Below are positions 1-9,766 of a DNA stretch of 64,000 nt, piece by piece. The stretch lies in the NCBI GenBank assembly GCA_039680175.1, contig JBDKTO010000074.1, positions 62,001 through 126,000 on the forward strand, written 5' to 3'. Below the pieces are notes generated by a model. It was not told where the DNA came from, did not search any database, and worked only from the letters and a program-made list of their open reading frames with translations. This stretch comes from Veillonellales bacterium (lineage in GTDB: Bacteria; Bacillota; Negativicutes; JAAYSF01). Every line of letters starts with the position of its first letter. The first letter of the stretch is position 1. The position numbers and the translations under genes were made by a program.

Positions 1-2
1 TG

Positions 3-242
3 TGCCGTCAGCCGGCAGTCGATGCGGTTGCCGCATCGCTTAAGAGATTCCATCTTCCCCTGGCGGCACCGGAATGTACTGTGGAGCAGTTATTTCAACT
101 GTTGACCAGAGATAAGAAAACAATCGGCGGACGCGTTCACTGGGTGCTGCTGCGGGATATCGGACAGGTTATTATAGCCGATGACGTTCCGGAATCAGCC
201 GTCCGGGCCGCATTGGGTAAAGTTACGTTAAATAGAATATAA
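3..242 (+). CDS. aroB: 3-dehydroquinate synthase, C-terminal fragment
   Basis: The frame is open from the left edge to a TAA at 240-242 and gives about 79 C-terminal residues. The segment reading LLTRDKKTIGGRVHWVLLRD, followed by IGQVIIADDV, matches the C-terminal helical domain of AroB, where a conserved DKK is followed by a Leu/Ile-rich strand and an Ile-Gly turn. AroB converts DAHP to 3-dehydroquinate in the cytoplasmic shikimate pathway. The NAD- and metal-binding parts lie outside the window. tldD follows after 21 bases, so the two may be co-transcribed. The call rests on a short C-terminal piece only. Confidence 0.75.
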   Translation, partial: CRQPAVDAVAASLKRFHLPLAAPECTVEQLFQLLTRDKKTIGGRVHWVLLRDIGQVIIADDVPESAVRAALGKVTLNRI

Positions 243-263
243 ATTATAAATAGGAGTGGTATC

Positions 264-1679
264 ATGCTGGATCGTCGCCTGTTAAAAGATGTTTTGGATA
301 CGGCATTGCAGCACGGCGGAGATTTTGCCGATGTGTTTTTGGAAAACCGGGTTTCTACGGCAATTTCCTGTGAGCAGAATCAGATTGAACGGATAAAATC
401 CGGTACGGATATCGGTGCCGGGGTCCGGGTAGTGTACGGTAATACTACCGCCTATGCCTATACCAATAAAGTTACCAAACAGGACGTAGTCGCGGCCGCC
501 GATATTGCCAGCCGGGCGGCGAAAAAAGCGTCCCGGGATATAACCATCAACTTGGAAAAAATCCTGCCGGATACTGATTTGGGGATCAAAGAAATGCCGG
601 CGTCAGTTTCGATTGACGATAAAGTTGAGGCAGTCGAAGCAGCCAATGCTGCGGCCCGTTCGACCGACGACCGGATTCAACAAGTCATGGTTGGTTATGG
701 GGATGTGGTGCAAAATGTTACCATCGCCAATTCCCTGGGAATGCTGGTAGAGGATCAGCGGGTTCGTACCCGGTTGTCCGTCAATGCCATTGCCGCCGCC
801 AACGGTCAAATTCAAACCGGGTTTGAATCTGCCGGCGGTGTGCAGGGCTTTGAACTTTTGCGTCATAATAAGGGAGAAGAAATCGGCTGCGCCGCCGCCA
901 AACGCGCGCTTACCTTGCTGGCGGCCAAACCTGCTCCGGCCGGAAAGATGCCGGTTGTTATGGCCGGTGAAGCCGGCGGCACGATGGTGCATGAGGCTTG
1001 CGGCCATGGACTGGAAGCCGATTTGGTCCAGAAAGGGCTGTCGGTTTACGGCGGCCAAAAAGATCAGCTCGTGGCTTCTCCCTGCATAACGGTAGTGGAT
1101 GACGGCACTCTGCCTCACCAATATGGCACATTGCGATTTGACGATGAAGGCTTTAAATCGCAAAAAACAACTTTGATTGAAAACGGCGTTTTAAAAAATT
1201 TCATGTATGATTATCTGACTGCCGCCCGGGATGGCGTAACTTCAACCGGCAATGGCAGACGGGAGTCGTTTGAGCATAAACCCATTCCCCGCATGCGCAA
1301 TACATATATCGCTCCGGGGCAGGATGATCCGGGGGAGATTATTCGGTCGATTGAGGATGGCTTATTTGTAAAAAAGATGGGCGGCGGACAGGTAAATACG
1401 GTAAACGGCGATTTTGTTTTTGACGTGGCGGAAGGCTATTTAATCCGTAACGGTGCGGTAGATCATGCGGTACGGGGAGCGACACTAACCGGAAACGGGC
1501 CGGAGATTCTTAAAATGGTGGATATGGTCGGGGATGATCTGGGGTTTACGATAGGAACCTGCGGCAAAGACGGGCAGGCAGCTCCGGTAGCGGACGCTCA
1601 GCCGACGATTCGCATACCGCAAATTGTTGTCGGCGGCACAGCGCCGCAAAGCGGCGGTCAAAAAATACGGCGTATATAG
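264..1679 (+). CDS. tldD: TldD metallopeptidase
   Basis: This 471-residue protein has the length and organisation of TldD, the zinc-dependent subunit of the TldD/TldE (PmbA) protease, which processes ribosomally made peptides and unfolded substrates in the cytoplasm. The metal site is visible as HEACGH at residues 243-248 (HExxxH), within a conserved Gly/Ala-rich stretch. The N-terminal domain carries the family's nucleotide-independent alpha/beta fold. The ATG at 264 has a good ribosome binding site (AGGAGTGG) about 5 bases upstream. The usual partner gene tldE/pmbA is not in the window. It lies between aroB and pfkA and appears to be a housekeeping gene unrelated to the corrinoid region downstream. 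Confidence 0.93.
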   Translation: MLDRRLLKDVLDTALQHGGDFADVFLENRVSTAISCEQNQIERIKSGTDIGAGVRVVYGNTTAYAYTNKVTKQDVVAAADIASRAAKKASRDITINLEKILPDTDLGIKEMPASVSIDDKVEAVEAANAAARSTDDRIQQVMVGYGDVVQNVTIANSLGMLVEDQRVRTRLSVNAIAAANGQIQTGFESAGGVQGFELLRHNKGEEIGCAAAKRALTLLAAKPAPAGKMPVVMAGEAGGTMVHEACGHGLEADLVQKGLSVYGGQKDQLVASPCITVVDDGTLPHQYGTLRFDDEGFKSQKTTLIENGVLKNFMYDYLTAARDGVTSTGNGRRESFEHKPIPRMRNTYIAPGQDDPGEIIRSIEDGLFVKKMGGGQVNTVNGDFVFDVAEGYLIRNGAVDHAVRGATLTGNGPEILKMVDMVGDDLGFTIGTCGKDGQAAPVADAQPTIRIPQIVVGGTAPQSGGQKIRRI

Positions 1680-1813
1680 AACAGCCTGGGTTCAAGCCGC
1701 TATATTATTTTACGCGGCAGTAATTTAATGGAAGGATAGTATGAGGATTAGTCGAATTATAAATAAATTGGCAATGATATATTGTAATACAGTTTTACGG
1801 GGGAGAGGTTATT

Positions 1814-2779
1814 ATGATAAAGCGACTCGCAGTGCTTACCAGCGGCGGCGACGCACCGGGTATGAATGCTGCGATCCGGGCAGTAGTCCGTAAAGGAATT
1901 CATCATGGCTTTGAAGTTTTTGGCGTCGACCGGGGTTATGCCGGAGTATTAAACGGCGAGTTCAGCCTGCTGAATTCTCATTCCGTAGCCGGAATCATTC
2001 AGCATGGCGGCACGATGCTGAAAACGGCTCGCAGTGAGGCGTTTAAAACGGAAGAAGGCTTCGCCCTGGCGGTAAAAAATATTCAGGAACATTATATTGA
2101 TTATCTGATCGTCATCGGCGGCGACGGCTCAATGGCCGGAGCGGTAAAGCTGACAGCAGCCGGTATACCTACGATTGTAATTCCGGCTACTATTGATAAT
2201 GACATGCCGGGCACAGAATATACCATCGGCTTTGATACGGCGTTAAATACCGTGCTGGACGCCGCCAATAAAATTCGTGATACTGCCGAATCCCATGAGC
2301 GAGTTGCTGTAATCGAGGTCATGGGACGCAGTGCCGGGCATATTGCTTTAATGGCCGGATTGGCCTGCGGTGCCGAAGTAATACTGCTGCCGGAAAAGGC
2401 GCTGGATATGGCCGCCGTTTGTGAAGGACTAAAAAGAAGTCATGCCCGGGGTAAGTTATACAGTATTGTTATGGTAGCTGAAGGCGTGGCAAAAGGCTAT
2501 GATGTCGCCAGCCAAATTAAAGAAAATACGGGCTTTAATCCGAATATAACCGTTTTGGGATATATTCAGCGGGGCGGAAATCCTTCGGCGCATGATAACA
2601 TCATTGCCAGCCGCATGGGAGCAGCGGCGATCGACTGTATTTTGGAGAATAATGCAAACTGTCTCATTGCCTTGCAAAAGAGCGAAATTGTTGCTGTGCC
2701 TTATGAAAAAACGACAGAATATAAGCGGGGAATTGATCTCTCCCTTTACGAAACAGCCGGAATTTTATCTGTTTCGTAA
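1814..2779 (+). CDS. pfkA: ATP-dependent 6-phosphofructokinase
   Basis: The protein is 321 residues, the usual size of bacterial PfkA, and phosphorylates fructose 6-phosphate in glycolysis. GGDAPGMNA at residues 11-19 is the nucleotide loop. IGGDGS near residue 100 has Gly after Asp, as in ATP-using enzymes; pyrophosphate-using forms carry Asp there. TIDND near residues 126-130 carries the catalytic aspartates. The C-terminal half contains the fructose-phosphate signature (GYIQRGGNPSAHD). The start ATG is preceded by GGGGAGAGG at 1799-1807. It has its own 134-base upstream gap. The next signal downstream is the first cobalamin riboswitch, so pfkA probably ends its own unit, although no clear terminator was seen after it. 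Confidence 0.95.
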   Translation: MIKRLAVLTSGGDAPGMNAAIRAVVRKGIHHGFEVFGVDRGYAGVLNGEFSLLNSHSVAGIIQHGGTMLKTARSEAFKTEEGFALAVKNIQEHYIDYLIVIGGDGSMAGAVKLTAAGIPTIVIPATIDNDMPGTEYTIGFDTALNTVLDAANKIRDTAESHERVAVIEVMGRSAGHIALMAGLACGAEVILLPEKALDMAAVCEGLKRSHARGKLYSIVMVAEGVAKGYDVASQIKENTGFNPNITVLGYIQRGGNPSAHDNIIASRMGAAAIDCILENNANCLIALQKSEIVAVPYEKTTEYKRGIDLSLYETAGILSVS

Positions 2780-2855
2780 GCAAGCGGCACGATCGTCTGA
2801 TTAAACAGTTGCAAGCCGGTTGCAAATAGCAATGTAATTACAGCGGGATTGATAG

Positions 2856-2884
2856 TTGACTTTTTATTTTAAAAATGATATTAT
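2856..2884 (+). promoter_or_regulatory. Sigma-A type promoter of the mut operon leader
   Basis: TTGACT at 2856-2861 and TATTAT at 2879-2884 are separated by exactly 17 bases and lie about 55 bases before the riboswitch core. The other riboswitch promoters in this window show the same spacing. Confidence 0.7.
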
Positions 2885-2940
2885 CAACACATGCGGTAGA
2901 AATTTCACATAGTAGCAATTGAAAATTGAATATTATTGAG

Positions 2941-3137
2941 ATAGGTGCCCTTAGAGGGCTTAATAGGGAAGTCCGGTGAAGTACCGGCGCGGTCCCGCCA
3001 CTGTAATGAAGAGTAAACCCATATATACCACTGGGACGAAGGTCTTGGGAAGGTTTGGGCGAGCGATGAATCAAAGCCAGGAGAACTGCCTATCTGTCAA
3101 TCACCGTTTTTCACCCACGAGCGATGGGGAGGGGATT
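2941..3137 (+). promoter_or_regulatory. Cobalamin riboswitch RS1 (mut operon)
   Basis: The segment carries the ordered landmarks of a cobalamin aptamer: ATAGGTGCC, GGCTTAATAGGGAAG, a CCGGTGAAGTACCGG hairpin, the B12 box GCCACTGTAATG, and GCCAGGAGAACTGCC closing the core. The shared 3' element CCACGAGCGATGGGGAGGGG follows. It is followed by intrinsic terminators, which suggests transcriptional control. The G-rich 3' element could pair with the CCTTCCC strand of the first terminator as an antiterminator (inference). Downstream lie mutA-mutB-meaB, whose product itself uses B12. Confidence 0.93.
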
Positions 3138-3154
3138 TTAGAGCGAATTATCCT

Positions 3155-3183
3155 TCCCGGCTATTTATATTGCCGGGATTTTT
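3155..3183 (+). terminator. Intrinsic terminator in the RS1 leader
   Basis: TCCCGGC (3155-3161) pairs with GCCGGGA (3172-3178) across a 10-base loop and is followed by a T-rich tail. It is the probable expression platform of the riboswitch. Confidence 0.75.
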
Positions 3184-3211
3184 ATTGGAATCAATTCTCT
3201 AGCGATATCAA

Positions 3212-3240
3212 CCCTCCTTGCTTGTCAGGGAGGGCTTTTT
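3212..3240 (+). terminator. Second intrinsic terminator in the RS1 leader
   Basis: CCCTCC (3212-3217) pairs with GGAGGG (3229-3234) and is followed by CTTTTTG. A second terminator in series behind one aptamer is also seen in RS2 and RS4. Confidence 0.65.
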
Positions 3241-3298
3241 GTTTGACTGTTCACTTCGGGGTTTTCGTTACTCATGTAACTTTAATAATATTTTTTTA

Positions 3299-3419
3299 GT
3301 TGCGTCGGGAACCGCAACGCCGTCCCCGTAAGGGGACATCCTTTTACAATAAGGATTTACAAGATAAAAAGAGTTTAGCTGCAGCCTCTCCCGGCTGTGA
3401 TTAGACAACCGGGAGAGGC
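3299..3419 (+). other. Chain of four hairpins in the untranslated leader of mutA
   Basis: Four perfect inverted repeats follow one another: GTTGCG/CGCAAC (3299-3318), GTCCCC/GGGGAC (3322-3337), ATCCTT/AAGGAT (3338-3356), and an 11-bp stem GCCTCTCCCGG/CCGGGAGAGGC (3384-3394 with 3409-3419). None is followed by a T-run, so none is a standard forward terminator. They sit between the RS1 terminators and the mutA ribosome binding site. Function unknown. Confidence 0.6.
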
Positions 3420-3456
3420 AAAAAATGAGGGTAACCTAATAATTAAGGAAAGAATT

Positions 3457-5640
3457 GTGGGGGCGATGCAGACAATGGAGGACGACAAACAGTCAACAGC
3501 GGTAGAAATACCGGAAGTGAAGTTTGATGAATTCGCGGCTACTACGTATGATGAGTGGAAAGGCGAAGCCATCACGTCATTAAAGGGTGGGATATTCGAG
3601 AAGAAGCTGTTTACTAAAACCTATGAAGGAATCAAGCTTGAGCCTATTTACACCAGAGAACATACAAAAAATCTGGAACACCCCCGTTCTTATCCCGGTA
3701 CGGGCAGCTTTTTACGGGGAACCAAGACAGCAGGCTATATCACCAGCCCGTGGGAAATAGCCCAGGCGTGCGATGAAGCGATGCCCGGGCAATGCAATGA
3801 ACTTCTTAAACACGAATTGGCAAAAGGCAGTACCTGTCTGCATGTCGCATTGGATACGGCAACGCAAAGCGGTATGGATGCGGATGCTGCCGACACGGCG
3901 CTGGTCGGCGATAAAGCATTGTCAATATCAACGCTGAAGGATTTTAATGAGCTATTCAAGGGTATTGATGTTACAAAACAGGATGTACATATCAATGCCG
4001 GCTGCTCAAATGTAATGATGCTGGGGTTAATGGGAGCATTTTTAACAGAGCATGGCTTTTCCCTGGAGAAAGCCGGGGGCTGCATCGGTGCGGATCCGAT
4101 TGACTTTTGGACACGCCGGGGCAGTCTGCCCTGCCCGCTGGATGAGCTTTACGATGAAATGGCGCATACAGCAGCCTGGGCAGCCGAACACATGCCCCGG
4201 ATGCGGACGATTCTGGTACGGGGGGAAGCGTATCATAACGGCGGTGCCAGTGCCGTTCAGGAAACCGCCTATGCCATGGCGGCGGCGATTACCTATATCC
4301 GGGCTATGCGGATCCGCGGTTTGGACATTGACACCATTGCCCCCCAGATCCGGTTTAGTTTTTCTTTAGGCTCAAATTTTTTCATGGAAATTGCGAAGCT
4401 GCGGGCGGCCCGCATGATATGGGCGCAGATTGTTGAAGCCTTTGGCGGCAGTCAGGAAAGTCAGAAAATCAATCTGTATACTCGTACTTCTTATTTTACC
4501 AAGACAGTGTTTGACCCTTATGTCAATATGCTGCGGACGACGACAGAAGCTTTTTCCGGGGTCGTTGGCGGAACGGACGGGCTGCAGATTGGCTGCTTTG
4601 ACGAACCGGTGCGGCTGGGCGATGAATTTTCCCGCCGGATTTCCCGCAATACGCAGATTATGCTTCAAAACGAATTTAATTTGCGGCAGCCGGTTGATCC
4701 GGCAGGCGGTTCATGGTACATAGAAACGTTGACCAATCAGCTGGCGGAAAAAGTCTGGGCGTTATTGCAAACCATTGAAGAGCAGGGCGGTATCGTAGCC
4801 CTGCTGAAAACAGGACTGGTTCAGAAGGCTGTGGCTGAAACTCTGCAGCAGCGGTTTAAAAATCTGGCGACCCGGGCCGACCGGGCGGTAGGAACGAATA
4901 TGTATCCCAATGTGAAGGAACAGCCCCTGGAAGTACCCCAAACCACCGGCGAGACGGTGAAATGTCTGCGCAGTAAAGAACTGGCCGGCTATCGCGCCAG
5001 CAGGGATCGGCAGCAGGTGAAGCAACAGTGCGATAAGCTGCTGGATTCCATCAGCGGTTCGGTGGGGGGGCTTATCGACACTGTGATCAGCGCTGTTGCC
5101 GCCGGAGCGACGCTGGGCAGCATCCGTGAAATACTTAATGACGGTGAAGTGGAAAGTGCAAAGATTCAACCCATCGCTGTCCATCGCTGGACGGAACAAT
5201 TTGAGGCGCTGCGCCAAAGGACGGAAGCATACCGGGCGAAAACCGGCGATAATGTCAAAGTGTTTCTGGCCAATATGGGGAAAATACCCCAGCATAAGCC
5301 CAGGGCTGATTTTACAACCGGATTTATCGAAGTCGGTGCTTTTGAAGTCATCAAAAATGATGGTTTTCCCACGGTGGAGGAAGCGTCCCGGGCGGCTGTT
5401 CAATCCGGCGCCGATGCGGCCGTGATTTGTTCGACGGACGATACTTATCCGGAACTTGTGCCGCCTCTGGCCAAGTTGATCAAGCAGCAGTGCCCGGCGA
5501 TGAAAGTGATTCTGGCTGGTGCTCCTGCGCCGGAATATGAAGCGATATACCGGGAAGCCGGCGTGGATTTCTTTATTCATGTACGGGCAAATTGTTATGA
5601 AATACTCACCGACCTGCAAAGAGCAAAGGGGATGTTCTGA
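3457..5640 (+). CDS. mutA: Methylmalonyl-CoA mutase, small (beta) subunit
   Basis: This 727-residue protein is the non-catalytic partner in the MutAB heterodimer, which interconverts succinyl-CoA and methylmalonyl-CoA in propionate metabolism. It has the TIM-barrel mutase domain (for example [10 protein letters not shown] near the N-terminus) and a C-terminal flavodoxin-like domain. That domain lacks the B12-ligating DxHxxG motif, as expected for the small subunit. The longer frame opens at GTG 3397, inside the loop of an 11-bp hairpin and with no ribosome binding site. GTG 3457 follows AAGGAAAG (3445-3452) at proper spacing and is preferred; ATG 3466 is also possible. The stop overlaps the mutB start by one base (TGATG). 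Confidence 0.93.
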   Translation: MGAMQTMEDDKQSTAVEIPEVKFDEFAATTYDEWKGEAITSLKGGIFEKKLFTKTYEGIKLEPIYTREHTKNLEHPRSYPGTGSFLRGTKTAGYITSPWEIAQACDEAMPGQCNELLKHELAKGSTCLHVALDTATQSGMDADAADTALVGDKALSISTLKDFNELFKGIDVTKQDVHINAGCSNVMMLGLMGAFLTEHGFSLEKAGGCIGADPIDFWTRRGSLPCPLDELYDEMAHTAAWAAEHMPRMRTILVRGEAYHNGGASAVQETAYAMAAAITYIRAMRIRGLDIDTIAPQIRFSFSLGSNFFMEIAKLRAARMIWAQIVEAFGGSQESQKINLYTRTSYFTKTVFDPYVNMLRTTTEAFSGVVGGTDGLQIGCFDEPVRLGDEFSRRISRNTQIMLQNEFNLRQPVDPAGGSWYIETLTNQLAEKVWALLQTIEEQGGIVALLKTGLVQKAVAETLQQRFKNLATRADRAVGTNMYPNVKEQPLEVPQTTGETVKCLRSKELAGYRASRDRQQVKQQCDKLLDSISGSVGGLIDTVISAVAAGATLGSIREILNDGEVESAKIQPIAVHRWTEQFEALRQRTEAYRAKTGDNVKVFLANMGKIPQHKPRADFTTGFIEVGAFEVIKNDGFPTVEEASRAAVQSGADAAVICSTDDTYPELVPPLAKLIKQQCPAMKVILAGAPAPEYEAIYREAGVDFFIHVRANCYEILTDLQRAKGMF

Positions 5641-7820
5641 TGTATAATAATCCTGATTTTACAAAAATAAACTTTCACGATCCGAAACCGTCCGGCAAGG
5701 AAGACTGGCAAAACAAGCTGGAAAAAGAAACGGGCAAATCGATTCAAGAATTGTGCACCCGTACCATGGAGCAAATTGATCTGCAGCCCCTGTATACGGA
5801 AGAAGGATATGAAAAATTTCATCATTTGGATTTTATGTCCGGGGTACCGCCTTATTTGCGGGGACCTTATCCGACGATGTACGTTACCAGGCCGTGGACA
5901 GTCCGCCAGTATGCCGGCTTTTCCACGGCGGAAGAAAGCAACGCCTTCTATCGCCGCAACTTGGCTGCCGGTCAGAAAGGACTGTCCATTGCCTTCGATC
6001 TGGCCACTCACCGGGGTTATGATTCCGATCATCCCCGGGTAGTCGGCGATGTGGGAAAAGCCGGTGTGGCCATTGATTCGATTCTTGATATGGAAATTCT
6101 TTTTTCCGGCATTCCGCTGGATAAAATGTCGGTGTCAATGACAATGAACGGCGCGGTGCTGCCGGTGCTGGCTTTCTATATTCTGGCGGCGGAAGAACAG
6201 GGCGTCAAAAAAGAAGTGCTGGCCGGAACGATTCAGAATGATATTTTAAAAGAATTTATGGTGCGTAATACCTACATTTATCCACCGGCGGCTTCCATGC
6301 GGATTATCGGCGATATTTTTGCCTACACGTCAAAATATATGCCGAAATTCAACAGTATCAGTATTTCCGGCTATCATATGCAGGAAGCGGGAGCCACGGC
6401 CGATATTGAATTAGGCTATACGTTGGCCGACGGACTGGAATACATTCGGACCGGCATTAATTCCGGACTGACGATTGATGCTTTTGCCCCCCGGCTGTCT
6501 TTCTTCTGGGCCATGGGGAAAAATTATTTTATGGAAGTTGCTAAAATGCGTGCAGGCCGGATGCTGTGGGCAAAAATCGTGAAACAGTTCGATCCTAAAA
6601 AGATAAAATCCATGGCACTGCGGACTCATTCCCAGACATCAGGCTGGAGCCTTACGGAGCAGGATCCTTTTAATAATGTGTCCCGTACCTGTGTGGAAGC
6701 CATGGCGGCGGCCCTTGGCCATACCCAGTCACTGCATACGAATGCGCTGGACGAGGCCATTGCATTGCCGACGGATTTTTCGGCGCGGATTGCGCGGAAT
6801 ACCCAGTTGTATATTCAGGATGAAACAAAAGTCTGCAAGGTTATTGACCCCTGGGGCGGCTCTTATTATGTGGAAGCATTGACCGATGAACTGATTCGCC
6901 GTTCCTGGGCTCACATTCAGGAAGTCGAAGCCTTGGGCGGTATGTCGAAAGCCATTGATACCGGTTTGCCAAAAATGCGCATTGAGGAGGCGGCAGCCCG
7001 GCGGCAGGCTCACATTGATTCCGGCAAAGAAATGATTGTCGGTGTCAACCGCTACCGCCTTGACAAAGAGGATCCCCTGGATATTCTGGAAGTGGATAAT
7101 TCGGTAGTGCGGCAGGCGCAGCTGCAGCGGCTGGAAAAATTGCGGGCCAATCGGGATGGAGACAAGGTAAAATACTGGCTGGATGCTATCACGAAGTCCA
7201 TGGATACCGGTGAAGGCAATGTGCTGGAATTTGCTGTGGAAGCCGCCAGGGCAAGAGCCAGTCTGGGAGAAATCTCCGATGCGGTGGAAAAGGTATGCGG
7301 CCGGCATAAAGCGATTATCCGGTCTATTTCCGGCGTATACAGCAGTGAATTTGCCGATGAAGAGATTATTGCCGAAGTACGGCAGATGACCGATAAATTT
7401 GAAGAAAAAGAAGGCCGGCGGCCCCGGATTATGATCGCCAAAATGGGACAGGACGGCCATGACCGGGGTGCCAAGGTCATTTCTACCGCTTTTGCCGATA
7501 TGGGCTTTGACGTGGATGTCGGACCCTTGTTCCAGACACCGGCAGAAACGGCTCAGGATGCGGTGGATAATGATGTCCATGTCGTGGGCATGAGTTCCCT
7601 GGCGGCGGGACATAAGACACTGCTGCCCCAGCTGGTGGAAGAACTGAAAAAGCGCGGCCGGGAAGATATTATGGTAGTTGCCGGCGGCGTTATTCCGGCT
7701 CAGGACTATGATTTTCTGAAAGAACACGGTGCTGCTGCCATTTTTGGGCCGGGCACTGTTATTCCGGTGTCGGCCAAAAAAATACTGGAAGAGCTGTTTG
7801 CCCGTCTGGGTGAGGAATAA
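5640..7820 (+). CDS. mutB: Methylmalonyl-CoA mutase, large (alpha) subunit, B12-binding
   Basis: The protein is 726 residues and is the catalytic, adenosylcobalamin-binding subunit. The N-terminal substrate TIM barrel contains [11 protein letters not shown] and [10 protein letters not shown], which are typical of the large chain. The C-terminal B12 domain carries D605-G-H607-D-R-G610, the DxHxxG motif whose His is the lower cobalt ligand. Start and stop are translationally coupled to mutA. meaB follows after 4 bases. No epimerase or methylmalonyl-CoA decarboxylase gene is present in this operon. The pathway (succinate to propionate, or the reverse) fits a Negativicute; its direction cannot be told from sequence. 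Confidence 0.97.
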   Translation: MYNNPDFTKINFHDPKPSGKEDWQNKLEKETGKSIQELCTRTMEQIDLQPLYTEEGYEKFHHLDFMSGVPPYLRGPYPTMYVTRPWTVRQYAGFSTAEESNAFYRRNLAAGQKGLSIAFDLATHRGYDSDHPRVVGDVGKAGVAIDSILDMEILFSGIPLDKMSVSMTMNGAVLPVLAFYILAAEEQGVKKEVLAGTIQNDILKEFMVRNTYIYPPAASMRIIGDIFAYTSKYMPKFNSISISGYHMQEAGATADIELGYTLADGLEYIRTGINSGLTIDAFAPRLSFFWAMGKNYFMEVAKMRAGRMLWAKIVKQFDPKKIKSMALRTHSQTSGWSLTEQDPFNNVSRTCVEAMAAALGHTQSLHTNALDEAIALPTDFSARIARNTQLYIQDETKVCKVIDPWGGSYYVEALTDELIRRSWAHIQEVEALGGMSKAIDTGLPKMRIEEAAARRQAHIDSGKEMIVGVNRYRLDKEDPLDILEVDNSVVRQAQLQRLEKLRANRDGDKVKYWLDAITKSMDTGEGNVLEFAVEAARARASLGEISDAVEKVCGRHKAIIRSISGVYSSEFADEEIIAEVRQMTDKFEEKEGRRPRIMIAKMGQDGHDRGAKVISTAFADMGFDVDVGPLFQTPAETAQDAVDNDVHVVGMSSLAAGHKTLLPQLVEELKKRGREDIMVVAGGVIPAQDYDFLKEHGAAAIFGPGTVIPVSAKKILEELFARLGEE

Positions 7821-7824
7821 AATC

Positions 7825-8967
7825 ATGAGTCATACGACGTACAAACCGGACTGGGTACCGGACAATTCCGGCGATGCCTTTGCCTGCCGGGTTATGACCG
7901 GAGTAGACGGCGGACATGACGGCATGCCGAATCAAAAGTCGGTACAGATTCAACAGCCGGTTCCGGTGATAAAACGTTCCAGGCTGACTGTGGATGACTA
8001 TGTAAAAGGCGTGCTGGCCGGCGACCGGATGATTTTATCCCGGGCCATTACGCTGATTGAAAGCAATGCGCCGGCTCATTTTGAGCTGGCGCAGCAAGTG
8101 CTGAAACAGCTGCTGCCCCATACCGGGACTTCCCTGCGGGTTGGCATTACCGGGGTGCCGGGGGCGGGGAAAAGCACCTTTATTGAAGCCCTTGGCTGCC
8201 GTTTGTGCGAGGAGGGTCAAAAAGTTGCCGTGCTGGCGGTGGATCCCAGCAGCACGGTTACCAAAGGCAGTATTTTGGGGGACAAGACGAGGATGGAGAG
8301 TTTGTCCAAGCAGGTCAATGCCTTTATTCGGCCTTCGCCGTCAAGCGGCACTTTGGGCGGTGTGACCCGCAAGAGCCGCGAAACTTTGCTGCTGTGCGAG
8401 GCTGCCGGCTATGACGTGATTTTAGTGGAAACGGTTGGCGTCGGTCAGAGTGAAACGACAGTGCGGTCCATGGTGGATTTTTTCCTGCTGATTGTCCTGA
8501 CCGGAGCGGGAGATGAACTCCAGGGAATGAAAAAAGGCGTCATGGAGCTGGCCGACGCGATTCTGGTCAACAAGGCCGATGGCGACAATAAGCAGCGGGC
8601 GCTGGTTGCCAGGGCGGATTATGAGCGGATGCTGCATTATCTGCGTCCCGCCACCGAAGGCTGGGCGACTCATGCTTATACCTGTTCCGCCTTGCGGGGC
8701 GAGGACATCCATACGATTTGGGAAGTGGTGCTTGATTTTATGAGCCGCACGCGGCAATCGGGAGTTTTTGCTGCCCGGCGGCGCCGGCAGACACTGCAAT
8801 GGGTGTACGGCATGGTGGAGGAACATCTGCGCAGCTTGTTTTACCAGAATCCGGCGATTCTTGCCAATAAGCGGGATATCGAACGACAGGTTAATGCTGG
8901 CGAAATTTCGGCGACCATGGCGGTACAGCAATTTATTCGCCTTTTTGACGACAATACGGTGCGGTAA
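7825..8967 (+). CDS. meaB: MeaB GTPase, chaperone of methylmalonyl-CoA mutase
   Basis: This 380-residue G3E GTPase of the MeaB/ArgK/MMAA family gates cofactor loading and protects methylmalonyl-CoA mutase. The Walker A loop GVPGAGKST lies near residue 110. It is followed by AVDPSS (switch/metal region) and VETVGVGQSE, then the NKAD guanine-specificity motif. The frame extends upstream into mutB, but ATG 7825 is preceded by GAGGAATAA at the mutB stop and is the likely start. About 50 N-terminal residues before the conserved domain are not recognised. It is the last gene of the mut operon; no terminator was evident behind it. Confidence 0.95.
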   Translation: MSHTTYKPDWVPDNSGDAFACRVMTGVDGGHDGMPNQKSVQIQQPVPVIKRSRLTVDDYVKGVLAGDRMILSRAITLIESNAPAHFELAQQVLKQLLPHTGTSLRVGITGVPGAGKSTFIEALGCRLCEEGQKVAVLAVDPSSTVTKGSILGDKTRMESLSKQVNAFIRPSPSSGTLGGVTRKSRETLLLCEAAGYDVILVETVGVGQSETTVRSMVDFFLLIVLTGAGDELQGMKKGVMELADAILVNKADGDNKQRALVARADYERMLHYLRPATEGWATHAYTCSALRGEDIHTIWEVVLDFMSRTRQSGVFAARRRRQTLQWVYGMVEEHLRSLFYQNPAILANKRDIERQVNAGEISATMAVQQFIRLFDDNTVR

Positions 8968-9130
8968 ATCGCCGGCTTATTCTATTAAGTGGATGAGGTC
9001 AGAATGACGAGATTCTTGTATAGAATACCCGTATCCCGACGTGCTTGCCGGTAAGGTTGTGAGCATGCTTAAGGGGATTCAGGTATTTTTTTCTCCGGAA
9101 CAACAGAAAACGGATAGGAGGGAAATCACT

Positions 9131-9505
9131 GTGAAAAAAATAGTCTATGGGGTCATGACCGTACTTTGGCTGAGTACGGCCAGCCTGGCATGTGCAGCTG
9201 CAGACGCGCCGCCGGTCCCCGCCGCTGCAGTCGCAGCCGCGGGGACCAACCTGTCGGCGGAGTATCCTTCGGCCAAAGCCAAACTGCCGCCGCTGCCGGT
9301 GCCGCCGTCCTCCATGGAGGACGCGAAAGCCACCGCCGCCTACATCGCCGCCGTCGATGCCTATTTAAAAGCGGCACAGAGCTACATTGACGCGGCGACC
9401 AGCGATGCCAACAAGGTGATTCAGGAACGAAACGCCGCCATTGAAAGCGCCAACCAGGCTGCCGCCCAGTACAATGCCTTTTTCAAACTCGACGCGAAAA
9501 AATAA
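9131..9505 (+). CDS. Small secreted Ala-rich protein, unknown function
   Basis: The product is 124 residues. It starts at GTG 9131 after a strong AGGAGGG site (9117-9123). The longer upstream frame lacks a site and would bury the signal peptide. Residues 1 to about 24 form a Sec signal (KK, hydrophobic core, ACAAA). The mature part has a Pro/Ala-rich N-terminal half and a predicted helical C-terminal half rich in Ala, Asn and Gln, ending in KLDAKK. No family was recognised. It stands alone between meaB and a degenerate toxin-antitoxin copy. A periplasmic or surface helical protein is plausible but not shown. Confidence 0.65.
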   Translation: MKKIVYGVMTVLWLSTASLACAAADAPPVPAAAVAAAGTNLSAEYPSAKAKLPPLPVPPSSMEDAKATAAYIAAVDAYLKAAQSYIDAATSDANKVIQERNAAIESANQAAAQYNAFFKLDAKK

Positions 9506-9521
9506 CCGGTCAGGGAGATAG

Positions 9522-9566
9522 GCATTTGCCACGCTCATGGTATTGGTCACGACCAAAAAGAAATAA
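9522..9566 (+). pseudogene. Remnant of a small hydrophobic type I toxin gene
   Basis: The 14 codons reading AFATLMVLVTTKKK and a TAA match the 3' half of the intact toxin gene at 22357-22434 almost base for base. The start codon, ribosome binding site and promoter are missing. The break falls just after the stop of the preceding secreted-protein gene. The antisense antitoxin gene opposite it is complete, so this copy appears to be antitoxin only. Confidence 0.75.
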
Positions 9567-9674
9567 CCGCCCCTGCCCAAGGTTGCGGTTATTTCTTAAT
9601 AACAGATAATCTGGGCTAACCGTTTTCCGGTTAGACAGCCTGTGGGGCTGGCGTGTTAGCGCACGTCAGTCCTT
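9555..9674 (-). ncRNA. Type I antitoxin RNA (RatA-like), copy 1
   Basis: On the minus strand a consensus promoter (see 9681-9709) leads into a conserved sequence with a GTGCGCTAACACGCC hairpin and an AACCGGAAAACGGTT hairpin. It ends in a terminator made by GAAATAACCGC (9560-9570) and GCGGTTATTTC (9585-9595), with a T-run on the minus strand. The same layout occurs at 22.5 and 34.3 kb. It is antisense to the toxin 3' end. The 5' end is estimated from the promoter. Confidence 0.7.
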
Positions 9675-9680
9675 TTTTAT

Positions 9681-9709
9681 ATTATACCCGCAGCGTGAAA
9701 AATATGCAA
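9681..9709 (-). promoter_or_regulatory. Promoter of antitoxin RNA copy 1
   Basis: Read on the minus strand, TTGCAT (9704-9709) and TATAAT (9681-9686) are 17 bases apart. The other two antitoxin copies have the same elements and spacing. Confidence 0.75.
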
Positions 9710-9766
9710 CCGGCCAGGAAAGATTCTGCCGGCAGGGCGCAGCGGATGCTCAAGTTTTTCCCCTGA

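Noticed and set aside
2976-3299. 107-residue forward frame across RS1 and its terminators
   Set aside because: It overlaps the riboswitch core and two terminators. Similar frames at 14865-15188 and 51403-51621 have the same cause.
3397-3456. Upstream start (GTG 3397) for mutA
   Set aside because: It lies in the loop of an 11-bp hairpin without a ribosome binding site. GTG 3457 has AAGGAAAG at correct spacing.
6729-7826. 365-residue minus-strand open frame inside mutB
   Set aside because: It lies opposite a well-conserved catalytic gene and has no recognisable domain or ribosome binding site. Long antisense frames also occur opposite mutA and the cobN genes.
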